Shown piece by piece: positions 51,795 through 60,713 of a stretch of DNA of 64,000 bases. How positions within the stretch are numbered: the stretch's first letter is position 1; every line of letters begins with the position of its first letter. The position numbers were made by a program, and so were the translations under genes. The stretch comes from Saprospiraceae bacterium (GTDB lineage Bacteria; Bacteroidota; Bacteroidia; Chitinophagales; Saprospiraceae). The notes beneath the pieces were generated by a model that saw only the letters and a list, made by a program, of their open reading frames with translations, searched no databases and was not told where the DNA came from. The DNA lies in the NCBI GenBank assembly GCA_016714985.1, contig JADKBS010000007.1:186001-250000 (forward strand), given 5' to 3'.

Positions 51795-53069
51795 TTATAC
51801 AGCCACAAGAATCACTTTGTTCTTCTTGCCATTCTCCAACATTATATACTTGCCATGCAAAAGGGATTCATGGGTTACTGCCGTATTGACATCCGTGATT
51901 TTCTCCTTGTTCATGGCAATGGCCTGACCTTGGATAGCACGTTTTGCCTCGCCTTTAGATGGAAGCATTTTGGCTATATCAGTCATTAAGTCAACGATGT
52001 TTACCCCATCGGCAAATACAGTCTTAGGCACTTCAAAACTTGGTATTTCATTGGAAACAGTTTTCAAATCCTCAGCGCTAAGCTCAAACAGCGCCTCCTT
52101 ACCGGCTTTGCTATTGAACAACAATTCTGAAACATTCAAAACTGACTTGAAAACAGGCGAAGTGTGAATCCGCACCGTCAACTCCTCGGCAAGAATCCTT
52201 TTCAATGCATTGGGATTGCCAACATGTTCAGCTTCCAAAGCCTCAACTTCTTCCCTTGACTTCAGGGTAAAATAACGCATGTACTTTGATAGGTCAGCGT
52301 CATCAGCATTTATCCAGAATTGGTAAAACTTGTAAGGCGAGGTGTAGTTGGGGTCAAGCCAAATATTGCCTTCCTCCGATTTGCCAAACTTTTTACCATC
52401 TGCTTTCGTGAGCAATGGCGTGGTAATGGCGTGTGCATGTTCCTGTAGATTGCGCCGTATGAATTCGGTGCCAGAGGTAATGTTCCCCCATTGGTCGCTT
52501 CCCCCCATTTGAATGGTCACGCCATGTTTTTTGTACAAGCACTGGAAATCGTAAGCCTGCAACAACTGATAGCTGAATTCCGTGAAGGACATCCCTGAAT
52601 CAAGCCTGTTCTTTACGCTGTCTTTTGACATCATGTAGTTGATGGTCAGTGTTTTGCCAACATCCCGAAGGAAGGTCAACACATTCATGTCCTTGTAAAA
52701 ATCATGGTTGTTGACAAGGATTGCTTGATTGCCCTTGTCGCCAAACTCGAGGAGCTTCTTCATCTGGGCCTGCTGCCTGGCAAGATTGGCATCTAATTCT
52801 TCCACCGACTTCAATTCACGCTCCTTGTCCTTGCCAGAAGGATCCCCTACCCTACCCGTTGCACCGCCCATCAGCACGACTGGCCGATGCCCTGCTTTTT
52901 GAAGCAACGTCAGCAACATAATTTGAACGTAGTTTCCGATAGTAAGCGCAGAGGCGGTAGGGTCAAAGCCAATATACCCTGTTCTCATTCCAGTGCAAAG
53001 GTGCTCCTCAGCTCCTTCCGTCGCATTGTGGAACATGCCACGCCAGCGCAATTCTTCTATTAGATTCAT
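51795..53069 (-). CDS. tyrS: Tyrosine-tRNA ligase
   Basis: A 424-residue class I synthetase. The active-site block GYIGFDPTASALTIGNYVQIMLLTLLQ contains a TIGN variant of the HIGH motif; tyrosine and tRNA binding regions FSYQLLQAYDFQCLYKKHG and QMGGSDQWGNITSGTEFIRR follow; the KMSKS motif is KKFGKSEEGNIWLD. The C-terminal S4 domain (VDLMTDIAKMLPSKGEAKRAIQGQAIAMNKEKITD) binds the tRNA. Its end meets the end of the acyltransferase gene with a gap of 5 bases. A -7 box (TACTTTTG, minus strand, 53096-53089) lies 20 bases before the start codon. Confidence 0.97.
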   Translation of the reverse strand: MNLIEELRWRGMFHNATEGAEEHLCTGMRTGYIGFDPTASALTIGNYVQIMLLTLLQKAGHRPVVLMGGATGRVGDPSGKDKERELKSVEELDANLARQQAQMKKLLEFGDKGNQAILVNNHDFYKDMNVLTFLRDVGKTLTINYMMSKDSVKNRLDSGMSFTEFSYQLLQAYDFQCLYKKHGVTIQMGGSDQWGNITSGTEFIRRNLQEHAHAITTPLLTKADGKKFGKSEEGNIWLDPNYTSPYKFYQFWINADDADLSKYMRYFTLKSREEVEALEAEHVGNPNALKRILAEELTVRIHTSPVFKSVLNVSELLFNSKAGKEALFELSAEDLKTVSNEIPSFEVPKTVFADGVNIVDLMTDIAKMLPSKGEAKRAIQGQAIAMNKEKITDVNTAVTHESLLHGKYIMLENGKKNKVILVAV

Positions 53070-53088
53070 TGAGTCAAAAATTGATTAA

Positions 53089-53096
53089 CAAAAGTA
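53089..53096 (-). promoter_or_regulatory. -7 box of tyrS
   Basis: Minus strand TACTTTTG, a match to TAnnTTTG. Very close to the ATG, implying a short leader of roughly 13 bases. Confidence 0.4.
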
Positions 53097-53373
53097 AAAT
53101 CAAGGGTTCGTTAAGGTTTCAAGTTCCAGATCCAGTCCCGACTTTTCGGGATTTTACGGGATTTCTCGATTATTGGTAGTGGGCGGCATTTTCGAAATGG
53201 CGTTGATAGCTCCCAAACCTTTTAAAAAAATGGCCAAACAGGCTTTCCCTTGAAACCTGAACCCTCATGAACCATTGATAATTAATGGGCCGCAAAAATA
53301 GTCAAGTCAACCGTTGATTCTCTATGCTTTGAAAATTGCCTTGGCAATGCCCAATTCAAATATCTTTGCACGC

Positions 53374-54672
53374 ATGAACCTACCGTTATTCATCGCCAAG
53401 CGGGTGTCCTTCAGCACCAAGAAAACCTTCACGGGCCTGATTGTGCGCATTGCTATCGTGGCAGTTGCGTTGAGCTTGGCTGTGATGATCATTTCTACGG
53501 CCATCATTTCTGGGTTCAAAAATCAAATTGGAGAGAAGATTTTCGGCTTTTGGGGGCATATCCACATTACCAGTACCCAGATCAACCGAACTACGATGGA
53601 ATCAGTTCCCATTAGTGCCAATCAGGATTTCCTACCAATCGTGAAGGCGCTGGGCCGAATCTCGTACAGTGAACCTGCCAGAATTTTCGGGTTCCCGCTT
53701 CCTTGGGAACGGGTCAAGACTACCAAGGGAGGAGTTCGGCATGTGCAATCTTTTGCGCTCAAGCCGGGCATCATAAAAACTAAAAAAGAGATTGAAGGGA
53801 TAGTGCTCAAGGGAATTGGGAAAGATTTCGACTGGACTTTTTTCGATAAGTTCCTTGTCGAGGGCGAAAAATTGGAGTTGCCGGATAGCGCTGGAAATGG
53901 CATAGTGCTTTCTAAACAAACAGCAACCAGGTTGGAGCTTGGTGTTGGGGACAAATTCATATTTTACTACGTCAAAGCAGGTGAAGCTTTGGCCAAGCGA
54001 TTCATTGTCACGGGCATTTATAAAACAGGATTGGAAGAATATGATCGAAAATTTGCCATCGTTGACATACGCAAAGTACAAGAACTGCTGGAATGGGAAG
54101 TTGACCAAGTTGGCGGTTTTGAAATTTCCGTTCAGCACTTGAACGATATGGAGCCGATTTCAGGCCAAATCTACAATGAAATCCTGCCCAATGAACTTTA
54201 CTGCGAGAGCATCCGCACCAAATACCCTGCGATTTTCGATTGGCTCGCCTTGCAGGACATCAACGAGGTGGTTATCTTGGCGCTGATGCTGGTGGTGGGG
54301 CTTATTAACATGGTCACGGCGCTGATGATTCTGATTTTGGAACGCACCAATATGATTGGTGTGCTCAAATCGCTTGGACAAACGGATTGGAGCATACGAA
54401 AGCTTTTCCTTTACAATGCCGCCTACATCATTTTGCTGGGGCTTTTCCTTGGAAATTTGGTTGGAATTGGATTTTGCCTGATCCAGTCAAAATACGGCAT
54501 TATTAAACTTTCAGAAGAAAATTACTACCTGAGCGAAGCCCCTATTGACCTGAACCTTTTCAATATTTTGGGGCTTAACATCATAGCATTGACGGTCATC
54601 CTTCTCTTCCTTACCATCCCTTCTTGGTTAGTAACAAGAATAAGTCCAGTAAAAGCAATACGGTTCAAATAG
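53374..54672 (+). CDS. ABC transporter permease, FtsX/LolC-LolE-like
   Basis: A 432-residue permease. ATG 53374 gives MNLPLFIAKRVSFSTKKTFTGLIVRIAIVAVALSLAVMIISTAIISGFK, with the first membrane helix. A large periplasmic MacB-core-type domain follows (about 50-290), then three helices (VVILALMLVVGLINMVTALMILIL, AAYIILLGLFLGNLVGIGF, FNILGLNIIALTVILLFLTIPSWL), the four-helix FtsX layout of LolC/LolE. It should extract lipoproteins from the inner membrane with a LolD ATPase. The MacB/LolD-type ATPase at 4745-5479 could be its partner, but that is a guess. Confidence 0.87.
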   Translation: MNLPLFIAKRVSFSTKKTFTGLIVRIAIVAVALSLAVMIISTAIISGFKNQIGEKIFGFWGHIHITSTQINRTTMESVPISANQDFLPIVKALGRISYSEPARIFGFPLPWERVKTTKGGVRHVQSFALKPGIIKTKKEIEGIVLKGIGKDFDWTFFDKFLVEGEKLELPDSAGNGIVLSKQTATRLELGVGDKFIFYYVKAGEALAKRFIVTGIYKTGLEEYDRKFAIVDIRKVQELLEWEVDQVGGFEISVQHLNDMEPISGQIYNEILPNELYCESIRTKYPAIFDWLALQDINEVVILALMLVVGLINMVTALMILILERTNMIGVLKSLGQTDWSIRKLFLYNAAYIILLGLFLGNLVGIGFCLIQSKYGIIKLSEENYYLSEAPIDLNLFNILGLNIIALTVILLFLTIPSWLVTRISPVKAIRFK

Positions 54673-54693
54673 TAGGGTAAGCCCTTTTTTCCC

Positions 54694-54811
54694 GTAACTA
54701 CTTAGCAGGGGGGGGATTTTCAATTTTTCCCAAAAAACACCCCAAAATTTGGGAGGAAAGAGAAAAGATGAAATTTTTTCTCTATCCTCCCACACCCTCC
54801 TAAGTAGTTAC
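54694..54811. mobile_element. MITE-like element, copy 2
   Basis: A 118-bp unit with perfect 12-bp inverted ends GTAACTACTTAG / CTAAGTAGTTAC. The internal stem GGGAGGAAAGAGAAAAGAT pairs with ATTTTTTCTCTATCCTCCC with two mismatches. It shares most of its text with 23085-23211. Imperfect direct repeats (CCTTTTTTCCC, CCTTTTCCC) flank it and may be target duplications. Confidence 0.82.
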
Positions 54812-54825
54812 CTTTTCCCAGCGCT

Positions 54826-54885
54826 AATAGGTTTTGTGCAGTTGGCATTATGCCAACTGCCAACAGCATTTTCACAAAACCTATT
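54826..54885. repeat. Nested inverted repeat next to MITE copy 2
   Basis: Outer arms AATAGGTTTTGTG and CACAAAACCTATT (13 bp, perfect) enclose an inner hairpin AGTTGGCATTATGCCAACT. Lies in the gap 54673-55176 (504 bases), in which I see no convincing gene; the longest open frame there is spread over the element. Confidence 0.7.
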
Positions 54886-55176
54886 TACTGTGCAGTATAA
54901 ACTGCTATCTCTATATGCCACCTCTCGCAGATTACTAACCATTATGGTCTTTGATAATTTTGGTGCCCCCCTGAAGAGGTGTAGGCGCTTACTTCCACAA
55001 TTATTATCAGAGAAGCGTTGTATTAGGCACATCAAGCCTTCAGATCCGCACTTCCTCAGTCCCACCATTTTCCACCTTTAGGAACTTTTGCAAAATTTTC
55101 TTTGTTGTCAGTCCCAATTTTCAGCCTTTTTTATTAGAAAAAGCAACAAACGATTATATTTTTCAATAACTTTGTC

Positions 55177-55680
55177 ATGTTTGAACCATCATCAAAATCA
55201 GGTCCCATGGAATTCTGGAGAAAATTGAACGGTCAGCGTATTGATGTCCCCATCAAAGAAGCCGTTGAAGCCACAATCATGCGGGAAACCGAGGCTGGGC
55301 ATAAGCTCAAGGTTTGCATTGGTTCCGACTCACAAGTCAGAAGTGGTGCGGTTGAGTTTGCTACGGTCATAGTCTTCCTTCGTGAAAAGAAAGGAGGGTT
55401 CATGTTCATCAAGAACTCCCGAATAGAAAGACAAATGTCCCTAAGGGAAAGAATGATTCTTGAAGTGGCCAAATCGGTAGAAGTGGCTTATAGCATGTGT
55501 GACCTGCTTGACTTTTATCATGTTGAGTTGGAAGTGCATGCAGATATCAATACTGACCCTTCCTTCCAATCGAACACTGCATTGAAAGAAGCAATGGGCT
55601 ACATCCTCAGCATGGGTTTTGTATTCAAAGCCAAGCCAGATGCATTTGCAAGCTCTTCTTGCGCCGACAAGGTTGTATAA
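55177..55680 (+). CDS. RNase H-like YkuK family protein (DUF458)
   Basis: A 167-residue protein with the DUF458/YkuK pattern: CIGSDSQVRSGAVEFATVIVFLRE near residue 48, EVHADINTDPSFQSNTALKEAMGYILSMGFVFKAKPDAFASSSCADK at the end. Acidic residues in IGSDSQ, the central helix (MILEVAKSVEVAY) and VHADIN are placed like an RNase H active site. B. subtilis YkuK is uncharacterised. The start at 55177 (MFEPSSKSG) is the first ATG; a second ATG (MEFWRKLNGQRI) at 55207 is possible. Single gene. Confidence 0.82.
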   Translation: MFEPSSKSGPMEFWRKLNGQRIDVPIKEAVEATIMRETEAGHKLKVCIGSDSQVRSGAVEFATVIVFLREKKGGFMFIKNSRIERQMSLRERMILEVAKSVEVAYSMCDLLDFYHVELEVHADINTDPSFQSNTALKEAMGYILSMGFVFKAKPDAFASSSCADKVV

Positions 55681-55863
55681 TTATTGTTACAAACTCAAGC
55701 AGCATTCAATTCAGCGTACAAAAATTTTATCCGAATTTCGCTTTTTTGACTGTTATTTTAGTCACTCAATCGTTTGAGTTGAACTTTTTTTCCAAAAAAC
55801 AGCTTACTTAGTACTAGATTGAGTCCCTTGACAATTTCTATCTCCTGAATACATCAATGTGAG

Positions 55864-55913
55864 ATGAGTGTTTTCACTTAATTTAAGCCATAACACTCAT
55901 TTTTCATTTTTTT
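55864..55913 (+). terminator. Terminator after the YkuK-like gene
   Basis: ATGAGTGTT ... AACACTCAT stem followed by TTTTCATTTTTTTTT. It lies within the gap 55681-56051, where no gene is seen. Because it is 185 bases after the stop codon, it may end a longer transcript or a small RNA. Confidence 0.6.
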
Positions 55914-56051
55914 TTATCTGTCATGCCATCGCTATCTGACTTTAATTTTAAACATTTGCCATTCAAACAGCCAGAAAAACAAATTCACTTTTTAAGAGGT
56001 TTTTATTAGAACGTCAGAGAACAGTAACAACAACAATCAAAATCAGAGAGC

Positions 56052-56621
56052 GTGCTTTACAAAATCAAACTCAAGAATGCAGATGACACCATCGTGTTGG
56101 ACGCCAACGTTTACGAGTGGTTAACATCGGATCCTTACCTTGCTAAAGTAGATTTCATCAACAATCTTCGGAAGCATTCAAGTGGCTGTGCCGTGTTTCA
56201 AAAAACTTGGAAAAATGCGGATGGCAGTTTCAAAACAGAAACCTTGTACCTTCACAAGGTAATTGCGGAAAAATTCCTGATTGACACCAAGTCCAAGACT
56301 GACAACCTAGTTGGGGCCAAGAATGGAAACAAGTTGGACTGTCGGTTAGAGAACATCGTTTACAGGTCAAGGGCAGTTGCAAGCCGTAAGCGAAAGACGA
56401 GCAGCAAGACTGGTTACACGGGTGTTTACCAAGAAAATCAGCGATACAGGGCTGTGATTTCACAAAACGGTAAGTCAATGCACATTGGCATGTTCGACAC
56501 AGCTGAGGAAGCAGCGCTGGCCTACAACCGCAAATCGAAGGAAATCTACGGTGACACTGGCAAGCTTAATGTTGTCAAAAGGCAAAAAGGTGATGGAACC
56601 TTCGAAGAGGTGACAGCCTGA
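56052..56621 (+). CDS. AP2-domain protein with N-terminal HNH-like region
   Basis: A 189-residue protein with a GTG start at 56052. Residues about 110-175 form an AP2/ERF DNA-binding domain (SKTGYTGVYQENQRYRAVISQNGKSMHIGMFDTAEEAALAYNRKSKEIYG). The N-terminal half (LYLHKVIAEKFLIDTKSKTDNLVGAKNGNKLDCRLENIVYRSRA) looks like the HNH homing-endonuclease/NUMOD scaffold that often precedes AP2, but the central HNH residues look reduced (LHK, KNGNKLDCRLEN). In plants AP2 proteins are transcription factors; in bacteria they are usually linked to mobile HNH nucleases. It is followed directly by a repeat with inverted ends. Confidence 0.82.
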   Translation: MLYKIKLKNADDTIVLDANVYEWLTSDPYLAKVDFINNLRKHSSGCAVFQKTWKNADGSFKTETLYLHKVIAEKFLIDTKSKTDNLVGAKNGNKLDCRLENIVYRSRAVASRKRKTSSKTGYTGVYQENQRYRAVISQNGKSMHIGMFDTAEEAALAYNRKSKEIYGDTGKLNVVKRQKGDGTFEEVTA

Positions 56622-56630
56622 CAAATTTTA

Positions 56631-56775
56631 GTACTTAACCCAATTTTTGGATAATAAAAAGCTATGAGTTGCAAGTCACGAGTTGCGAGTTTTAGGAGGT
56701 AAAACCATGTATTTCATAGAAAGAACCACATTTTTCGCAACTTGTAACTTGTAATTCGCAACTTGAGTTAAGTAC
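56631..56775. mobile_element. Intergenic element with 13-bp inverted ends, downstream of the AP2 gene
   Basis: GTACTTAACCCAA (56631-56643) and TTGAGTTAAGTAC (56763-56775) are inverted with one mismatch. The interior has repeated GAGTTGCAAG/GAGTTGCGAG and CGCAACTTGTAACTTGTAA. Part of it (AATAAAAAGCTATGAGTTGC) matches 4684-4740 on the minus strand. 145 bp, no coding capacity. It lies within the gap 56622-56958. Confidence 0.65.
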
Positions 56776-56805
56776 AAACAAATTCTAACTGGTCGTTGAT
56801 CCACA

Positions 56806-56856
56806 AACATGCAGGCAAGATTCCCTTATAGGGCACTCGCCTGCATGTTTTGTTTT
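56806..56856 (+). terminator. Terminator downstream of the AP2 gene
   Basis: AACATGCAGGC ... GCCTGCATGTT, a perfect 11-bp stem, then TTGTTTTG. Confidence 0.75.
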
Positions 56857-56958
56857 GTGCCGTTCGGGAAGTTTACTTCTTAAAATTACCCAAAATTCCG
56901 TCTTCCTGTTTTTCTTTGCATCCATTTCTGTACAAAACAGCGTAAACAATCACTTCTA

Positions 56959-57810
56959 ATGGGTTGGTTCAAAAGATTAAAAGACGGAATTCAGACAGCT
57001 ACCAAGTTCAAAAAGGAAACACCTGATGGATTGTGGTACAAGTGCAAGTTATGCAACGAGATGAGTACCATGAAAGAGGTCAGGGTCAATTTTTACAAAT
57101 GCCCCAAATGCGACTATCACATCAGGATTGGCTCCCACGATTATTTTGAACTACTTTTTGGAGAAAACTTTGAACTACTTTTCGACAATCTCATTTCCAA
57201 AGACCATCTGAATTTCGTTGACCTAAAACCCTACACGAAGCGCCTTCAGGAAGAGCACCAGAAAACTGGATTGACAGATGCAATTTCAGTAGCAAAAGGA
57301 CAAATTGAAGGGCGGAACTTGGTCGTTGCAGCAATGGACTTCACTTTCATTGGTGGCTCTATGGGTTCGGTAGTTGGCGAAAAAATAGCAAGGGCTATTG
57401 ACTTGAGCATCAGCTTAGGTTGTCCATTCCTCATTATTTCCAAATCAGGTGGGGCGAGGATGATGGAATCGGCTTTTTCATTGATGCAAATGGGAAAGAC
57501 CTCCGCTAAACTTACCCAATTGTCGAAAGCGGGCCTACCCTATTTCTCCTTAATGACCGACCCTACTACTGGCGGTGTAACTGCATCTTTTGCCATGTTG
57601 GGCGACCTCAACATCGCCGAGCCGAATTCACTAATTGGTTTTGCTGGGCCTAGGGTTATTAAAGAAACCATCAAGCGTGATTTGCCAGAAGGGTTCCAGA
57701 CATCAGAATTCCTCCTTGAACATGGATTTCTGGATTTCATCGTAAATCGAAAGGACCTACAAGGTCAAATTTCCAACCTACTCGCCTTGTTTGAAAAAAC
57801 TAAAAATTGA
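56959..57810 (+). CDS. accD: Acetyl-CoA carboxylase carboxyltransferase subunit beta
   Basis: A 283-residue enzyme subunit. The N-terminal zinc ribbon is CKLC ... CPKC (residues about 29-51). The crotonase-like body has FIGGSMGSVVGEKIARAIDLSISLGCPFLIISKSGGARMMESAFSLMQMGKTSA, LPYFSLMTDPTTGGVTASFAMLGDLNIAEPNSLIGFAGPRVIKETI and the C-terminal helix HGFLDFIVNRKDL. It forms the carboxyltransferase with AccA, making malonyl-CoA for fatty acid synthesis. accA is not nearby. Single gene before gyrA. Confidence 0.97.
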   Translation: MGWFKRLKDGIQTATKFKKETPDGLWYKCKLCNEMSTMKEVRVNFYKCPKCDYHIRIGSHDYFELLFGENFELLFDNLISKDHLNFVDLKPYTKRLQEEHQKTGLTDAISVAKGQIEGRNLVVAAMDFTFIGGSMGSVVGEKIARAIDLSISLGCPFLIISKSGGARMMESAFSLMQMGKTSAKLTQLSKAGLPYFSLMTDPTTGGVTASFAMLGDLNIAEPNSLIGFAGPRVIKETIKRDLPEGFQTSEFLLEHGFLDFIVNRKDLQGQISNLLALFEKTKN

Positions 57811-57892
57811 TACGGAAATCGTAGTTGAAAGCCAAGCGAATTTGGTTCTTTTTTATTGGTAAAAACCTATTCTTTTTAGCAAAATCCTCCCT

Positions 57893-57909
57893 TATTTTTG
57901 CTACATTTG
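57893..57909 (+). promoter_or_regulatory. Paired -7 boxes of gyrA
   Basis: TATTTTTG (57893-57900) and TACATTTG (57902-57909), two adjacent full matches to TAnnTTTG, 125-140 bases before gyrA. A start site shortly downstream would leave a leader of about 115 bases. Confidence 0.5.
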
Positions 57910-58032
57910 CACCGCTTTTCGAGAAAGCGACACGAATCATTAATCGCTGTGATTTTCTTTGATGAAATTGGCATCTTATGGATCAAAACCCAAAATTGAC
58001 AACTTTCATCAAATAAGCACGAACCATCTTAT

Positions 58033-60579
58033 ATGAATTCAGGACAAAGGATTATCCCTATCAATATTGAGGAGGAGATGAAGACCGCCTACATTGATTA
58101 TTCAATGTCGGTCATTGTTTCAAGGGCATTGCCGGACGTAAGGGACGGCCTAAAGCCAGTGCATCGGAGGGTTTTGTACGGGATGAACGAACTTGGTCTT
58201 TCGTACAACAAGCAACACAAAAAATCGGCCCGTATCGTGGGTGAGGTACTTGGTAAATACCATCCACATGGCGACTCTTCTGTTTACGACACCATGGTAA
58301 GGATGGCGCAAGAGTGGTCGCTTCGGTATCCGCTCGTTGACGGTCAAGGGAACTTCGGTTCCATGGACGGTGACAGCCCTGCTGCCATGCGTTACACCGA
58401 GGCAAGAATGCGGCGTATTACCGATGAAATTTTGGCCGATATTGAAAAGGAAACCGTTGATTTTGCACTCAATTTTGACGACACGCTCGAGGAGCCGACC
58501 GTCATGCCGACCAAGGTTCCCAACTTGCTCATCAATGGCTCGTCTGGCATTGCCGTAGGTATGGCCACCAATATGATGCCTCACAACCTGAGCGAGGTGG
58601 TGGACGGGGTGATTGCCACCATTGACAAGCCAGAAATCAGCATTGAAGAGCTTTGCACCCATATCAAAGGGCCAGATTTTCCAACAGGGGGCATCATACA
58701 TGGCTATTCTGGTGTAAAAGAGGGCATGGAAACGGGCAGAGGAAGGGTCGTTTTGCGGGGAAGGGCCAATATCGAAACGGCCCCCAATGGGCGTGAAACC
58801 ATCATCATCACCGAGATTCCTTATCAAGTAAACAAGGCAATGCTCGTGGCCAAAATTGCAGAGTTGGCCAACGAAAAAAAAATCGAAGGAATCAGTGATG
58901 TGAGGGACGAAAGCGACAGGACTGGATTGCGGGTCGTGGTTGAGGTCAAGCGGGACGCCATGGCGAGCATCGTCCTTAATTTCCTTTACAAACTCACGCC
59001 GCTCCAAAACTCCTATGGCATAAACAACGTGGCGCTTGTGCGTGGCCGCCCAATGACCTTGAACCTAAAAGACCTCATTGAAGAGTTTATTTTGTTCAGG
59101 TTAGAGGTCATAGTTCGGCGCACAAAATACGATCTTAGAAAAGCTGAGGAAAAGGCCCACATCCTAGAGGGCTTGTTGATTGCACTCGATCACTTGGACG
59201 AAGTAATCGCCCTCATCAGAAAATCTGCCACAGTGGATGAAGCCAAGGAAGGCTTGATGTCCACTTTCAACCTGTCAGAGGTGCAAGCCAAGGCAATCCT
59301 TGAAATGCGTCTGCAAAGGTTGACCGGCCTCGAAAGGGATAAAGTTAGGAAGGAGTACGAAGAAACCTTGGCGCTAATCGCAAAGTACCACGCAATCCTT
59401 GAAGATGAGGGCGTCCGCCGTCAAATTATTAAGGATGAATTGCTTGAAATCAAAGAGCGGTTTGGAGATGCACGCCGCACTGAAATATCTTATGAAGAGA
59501 GTGAAGTCAACATGGAGGACTTCATTGCCGACGATAACGTGGTGATCACCATTACGCATGGTGGCTATATCAAACGAACCTTGGCAACTGAATACCGAAC
59601 CCAAAGCCGAGGTGGCAGGGGTGCAAGAGGTAGCAAAACCAAGGTAGAGGATTTTATAGAACACATGTTCGTGGCCAGCAATCACAACTACCTCCTGTTT
59701 TTTACGGAACAAGGCAAATGCTATTGGCTTCGTGTTTATGAGATACCAGAAGGTACAAAAAATTCTGGAGGACGCTTTATCCAAAACGTGCTTTCAATTC
59801 CTGCGGATGACAAGGTCAAAGCCTATATTATCGTGCAGAACCTGACAGACCAAGCCTTTCTAGACAACAATTACATCCTTTTTTGCTCCAAGAATGGGCA
59901 AGTGAAAAAGACTTCCTTAGAGGCATATTCAAGGCCAAGGGATGGTGGCATCATAGCTATTAGCATCAACGAAGGTGATACGCTTTTGGAGGCCAGGCTG
60001 ACAAACGGCAACAATGAAGTGTTCATTGCAACCAAAGAAGGCAATGCCATACACTTTAGAGAAGAGAACGTTCGCCCAATGGGCCGCAATACCAGCGGTG
60101 TTATTGGCGTCACCTTGGAAAATGAGCAAGATTCAGTAGTGGGAATGGCTATCATACAGCCCAATGATCCAACTCACACAATTTTGACTATTTCCAAAAA
60201 AGGAACTGGCAAGCGAACCGAAGCGAACGATTACCGTCTCACCAACCGTGGTGGCAAAGGGGTGAAAACGATGGAAGTGACCGAGAAAACAGGCGAAGTA
60301 ATCGCCATTAAATCGGTTGCTGAAAACGAAGATTTGATGATCACCACCAGGGCTGGCATTGTTATTAGGATGCCTGTGACAGACATTAGGGTGATGGGCC
60401 GGGCAACGCAGGGCGTACGGGTCATTCGATTGGATGGCGACGATGAGATTGCCGATGTGACGGTTGTTCCTCATGAAGAAGAAGAAGCCGTCGACCCAAT
60501 GGTTGAAAGCACACCTTCTGAGCCAACAAATGACGGAGCGATTGAAGGAGGACAATCAGAGGGGCCAGTTGAAGCTTAG
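58033..60579 (+). CDS. gyrA: DNA gyrase subunit A
   Basis: An 848-residue protein. The breakage-reunion domain has SVIVSRALPDVRDGLKPVHRRVLYGMNELGL, HPHGDSSVYDTMVRMAQEWSLRYPLVDGQGNFG and the catalytic Tyr in AAMRYTEARMRRIT (about residue 120). Quinolone-region residues equal to E. coli Ser83 and Asp87 are Ser and Asp, the sensitive state. The C-terminal beta-pinwheel starts after EVNMEDFIADDNVVITITHGGYIKR, with a GyrA-box form QSRGGRGARG, and an acidic tail (EEEEAVDPMVESTPSEPT) ends it. It introduces negative supercoils with GyrB. gyrB is not in the window. Confidence 0.97.
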   Translation: MNSGQRIIPINIEEEMKTAYIDYSMSVIVSRALPDVRDGLKPVHRRVLYGMNELGLSYNKQHKKSARIVGEVLGKYHPHGDSSVYDTMVRMAQEWSLRYPLVDGQGNFGSMDGDSPAAMRYTEARMRRITDEILADIEKETVDFALNFDDTLEEPTVMPTKVPNLLINGSSGIAVGMATNMMPHNLSEVVDGVIATIDKPEISIEELCTHIKGPDFPTGGIIHGYSGVKEGMETGRGRVVLRGRANIETAPNGRETIIITEIPYQVNKAMLVAKIAELANEKKIEGISDVRDESDRTGLRVVVEVKRDAMASIVLNFLYKLTPLQNSYGINNVALVRGRPMTLNLKDLIEEFILFRLEVIVRRTKYDLRKAEEKAHILEGLLIALDHLDEVIALIRKSATVDEAKEGLMSTFNLSEVQAKAILEMRLQRLTGLERDKVRKEYEETLALIAKYHAILEDEGVRRQIIKDELLEIKERFGDARRTEISYEESEVNMEDFIADDNVVITITHGGYIKRTLATEYRTQSRGGRGARGSKTKVEDFIEHMFVASNHNYLLFFTEQGKCYWLRVYEIPEGTKNSGGRFIQNVLSIPADDKVKAYIIVQNLTDQAFLDNNYILFCSKNGQVKKTSLEAYSRPRDGGIIAISINEGDTLLEARLTNGNNEVFIATKEGNAIHFREENVRPMGRNTSGVIGVTLENEQDSVVGMAIIQPNDPTHTILTISKKGTGKRTEANDYRLTNRGGKGVKTMEVTEKTGEVIAIKSVAENEDLMITTRAGIVIRMPVTDIRVMGRATQGVRVIRLDGDDEIADVTVVPHEEEEAVDPMVESTPSEPTNDGAIEGGQSEGPVEA

Positions 60580-60713
60580 TTTCTGCATTTTACATAAATC
60601 TTAACAATCAAAAAAGTGGATTTTCAGGTAATTATGCGTCATAAGGTAGTTTTCAAAGCAATCACTTCTTTGAAAATTTTTTGACGAGAACATTAATTCA
60701 AACTACATCTAAA

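Noticed and set aside
54749..55081. 110-codon open frame in the gap after the LolC/E-like permease
   Set aside because: It begins inside the MITE-like element and runs through a nested inverted repeat; composition is not protein-like.
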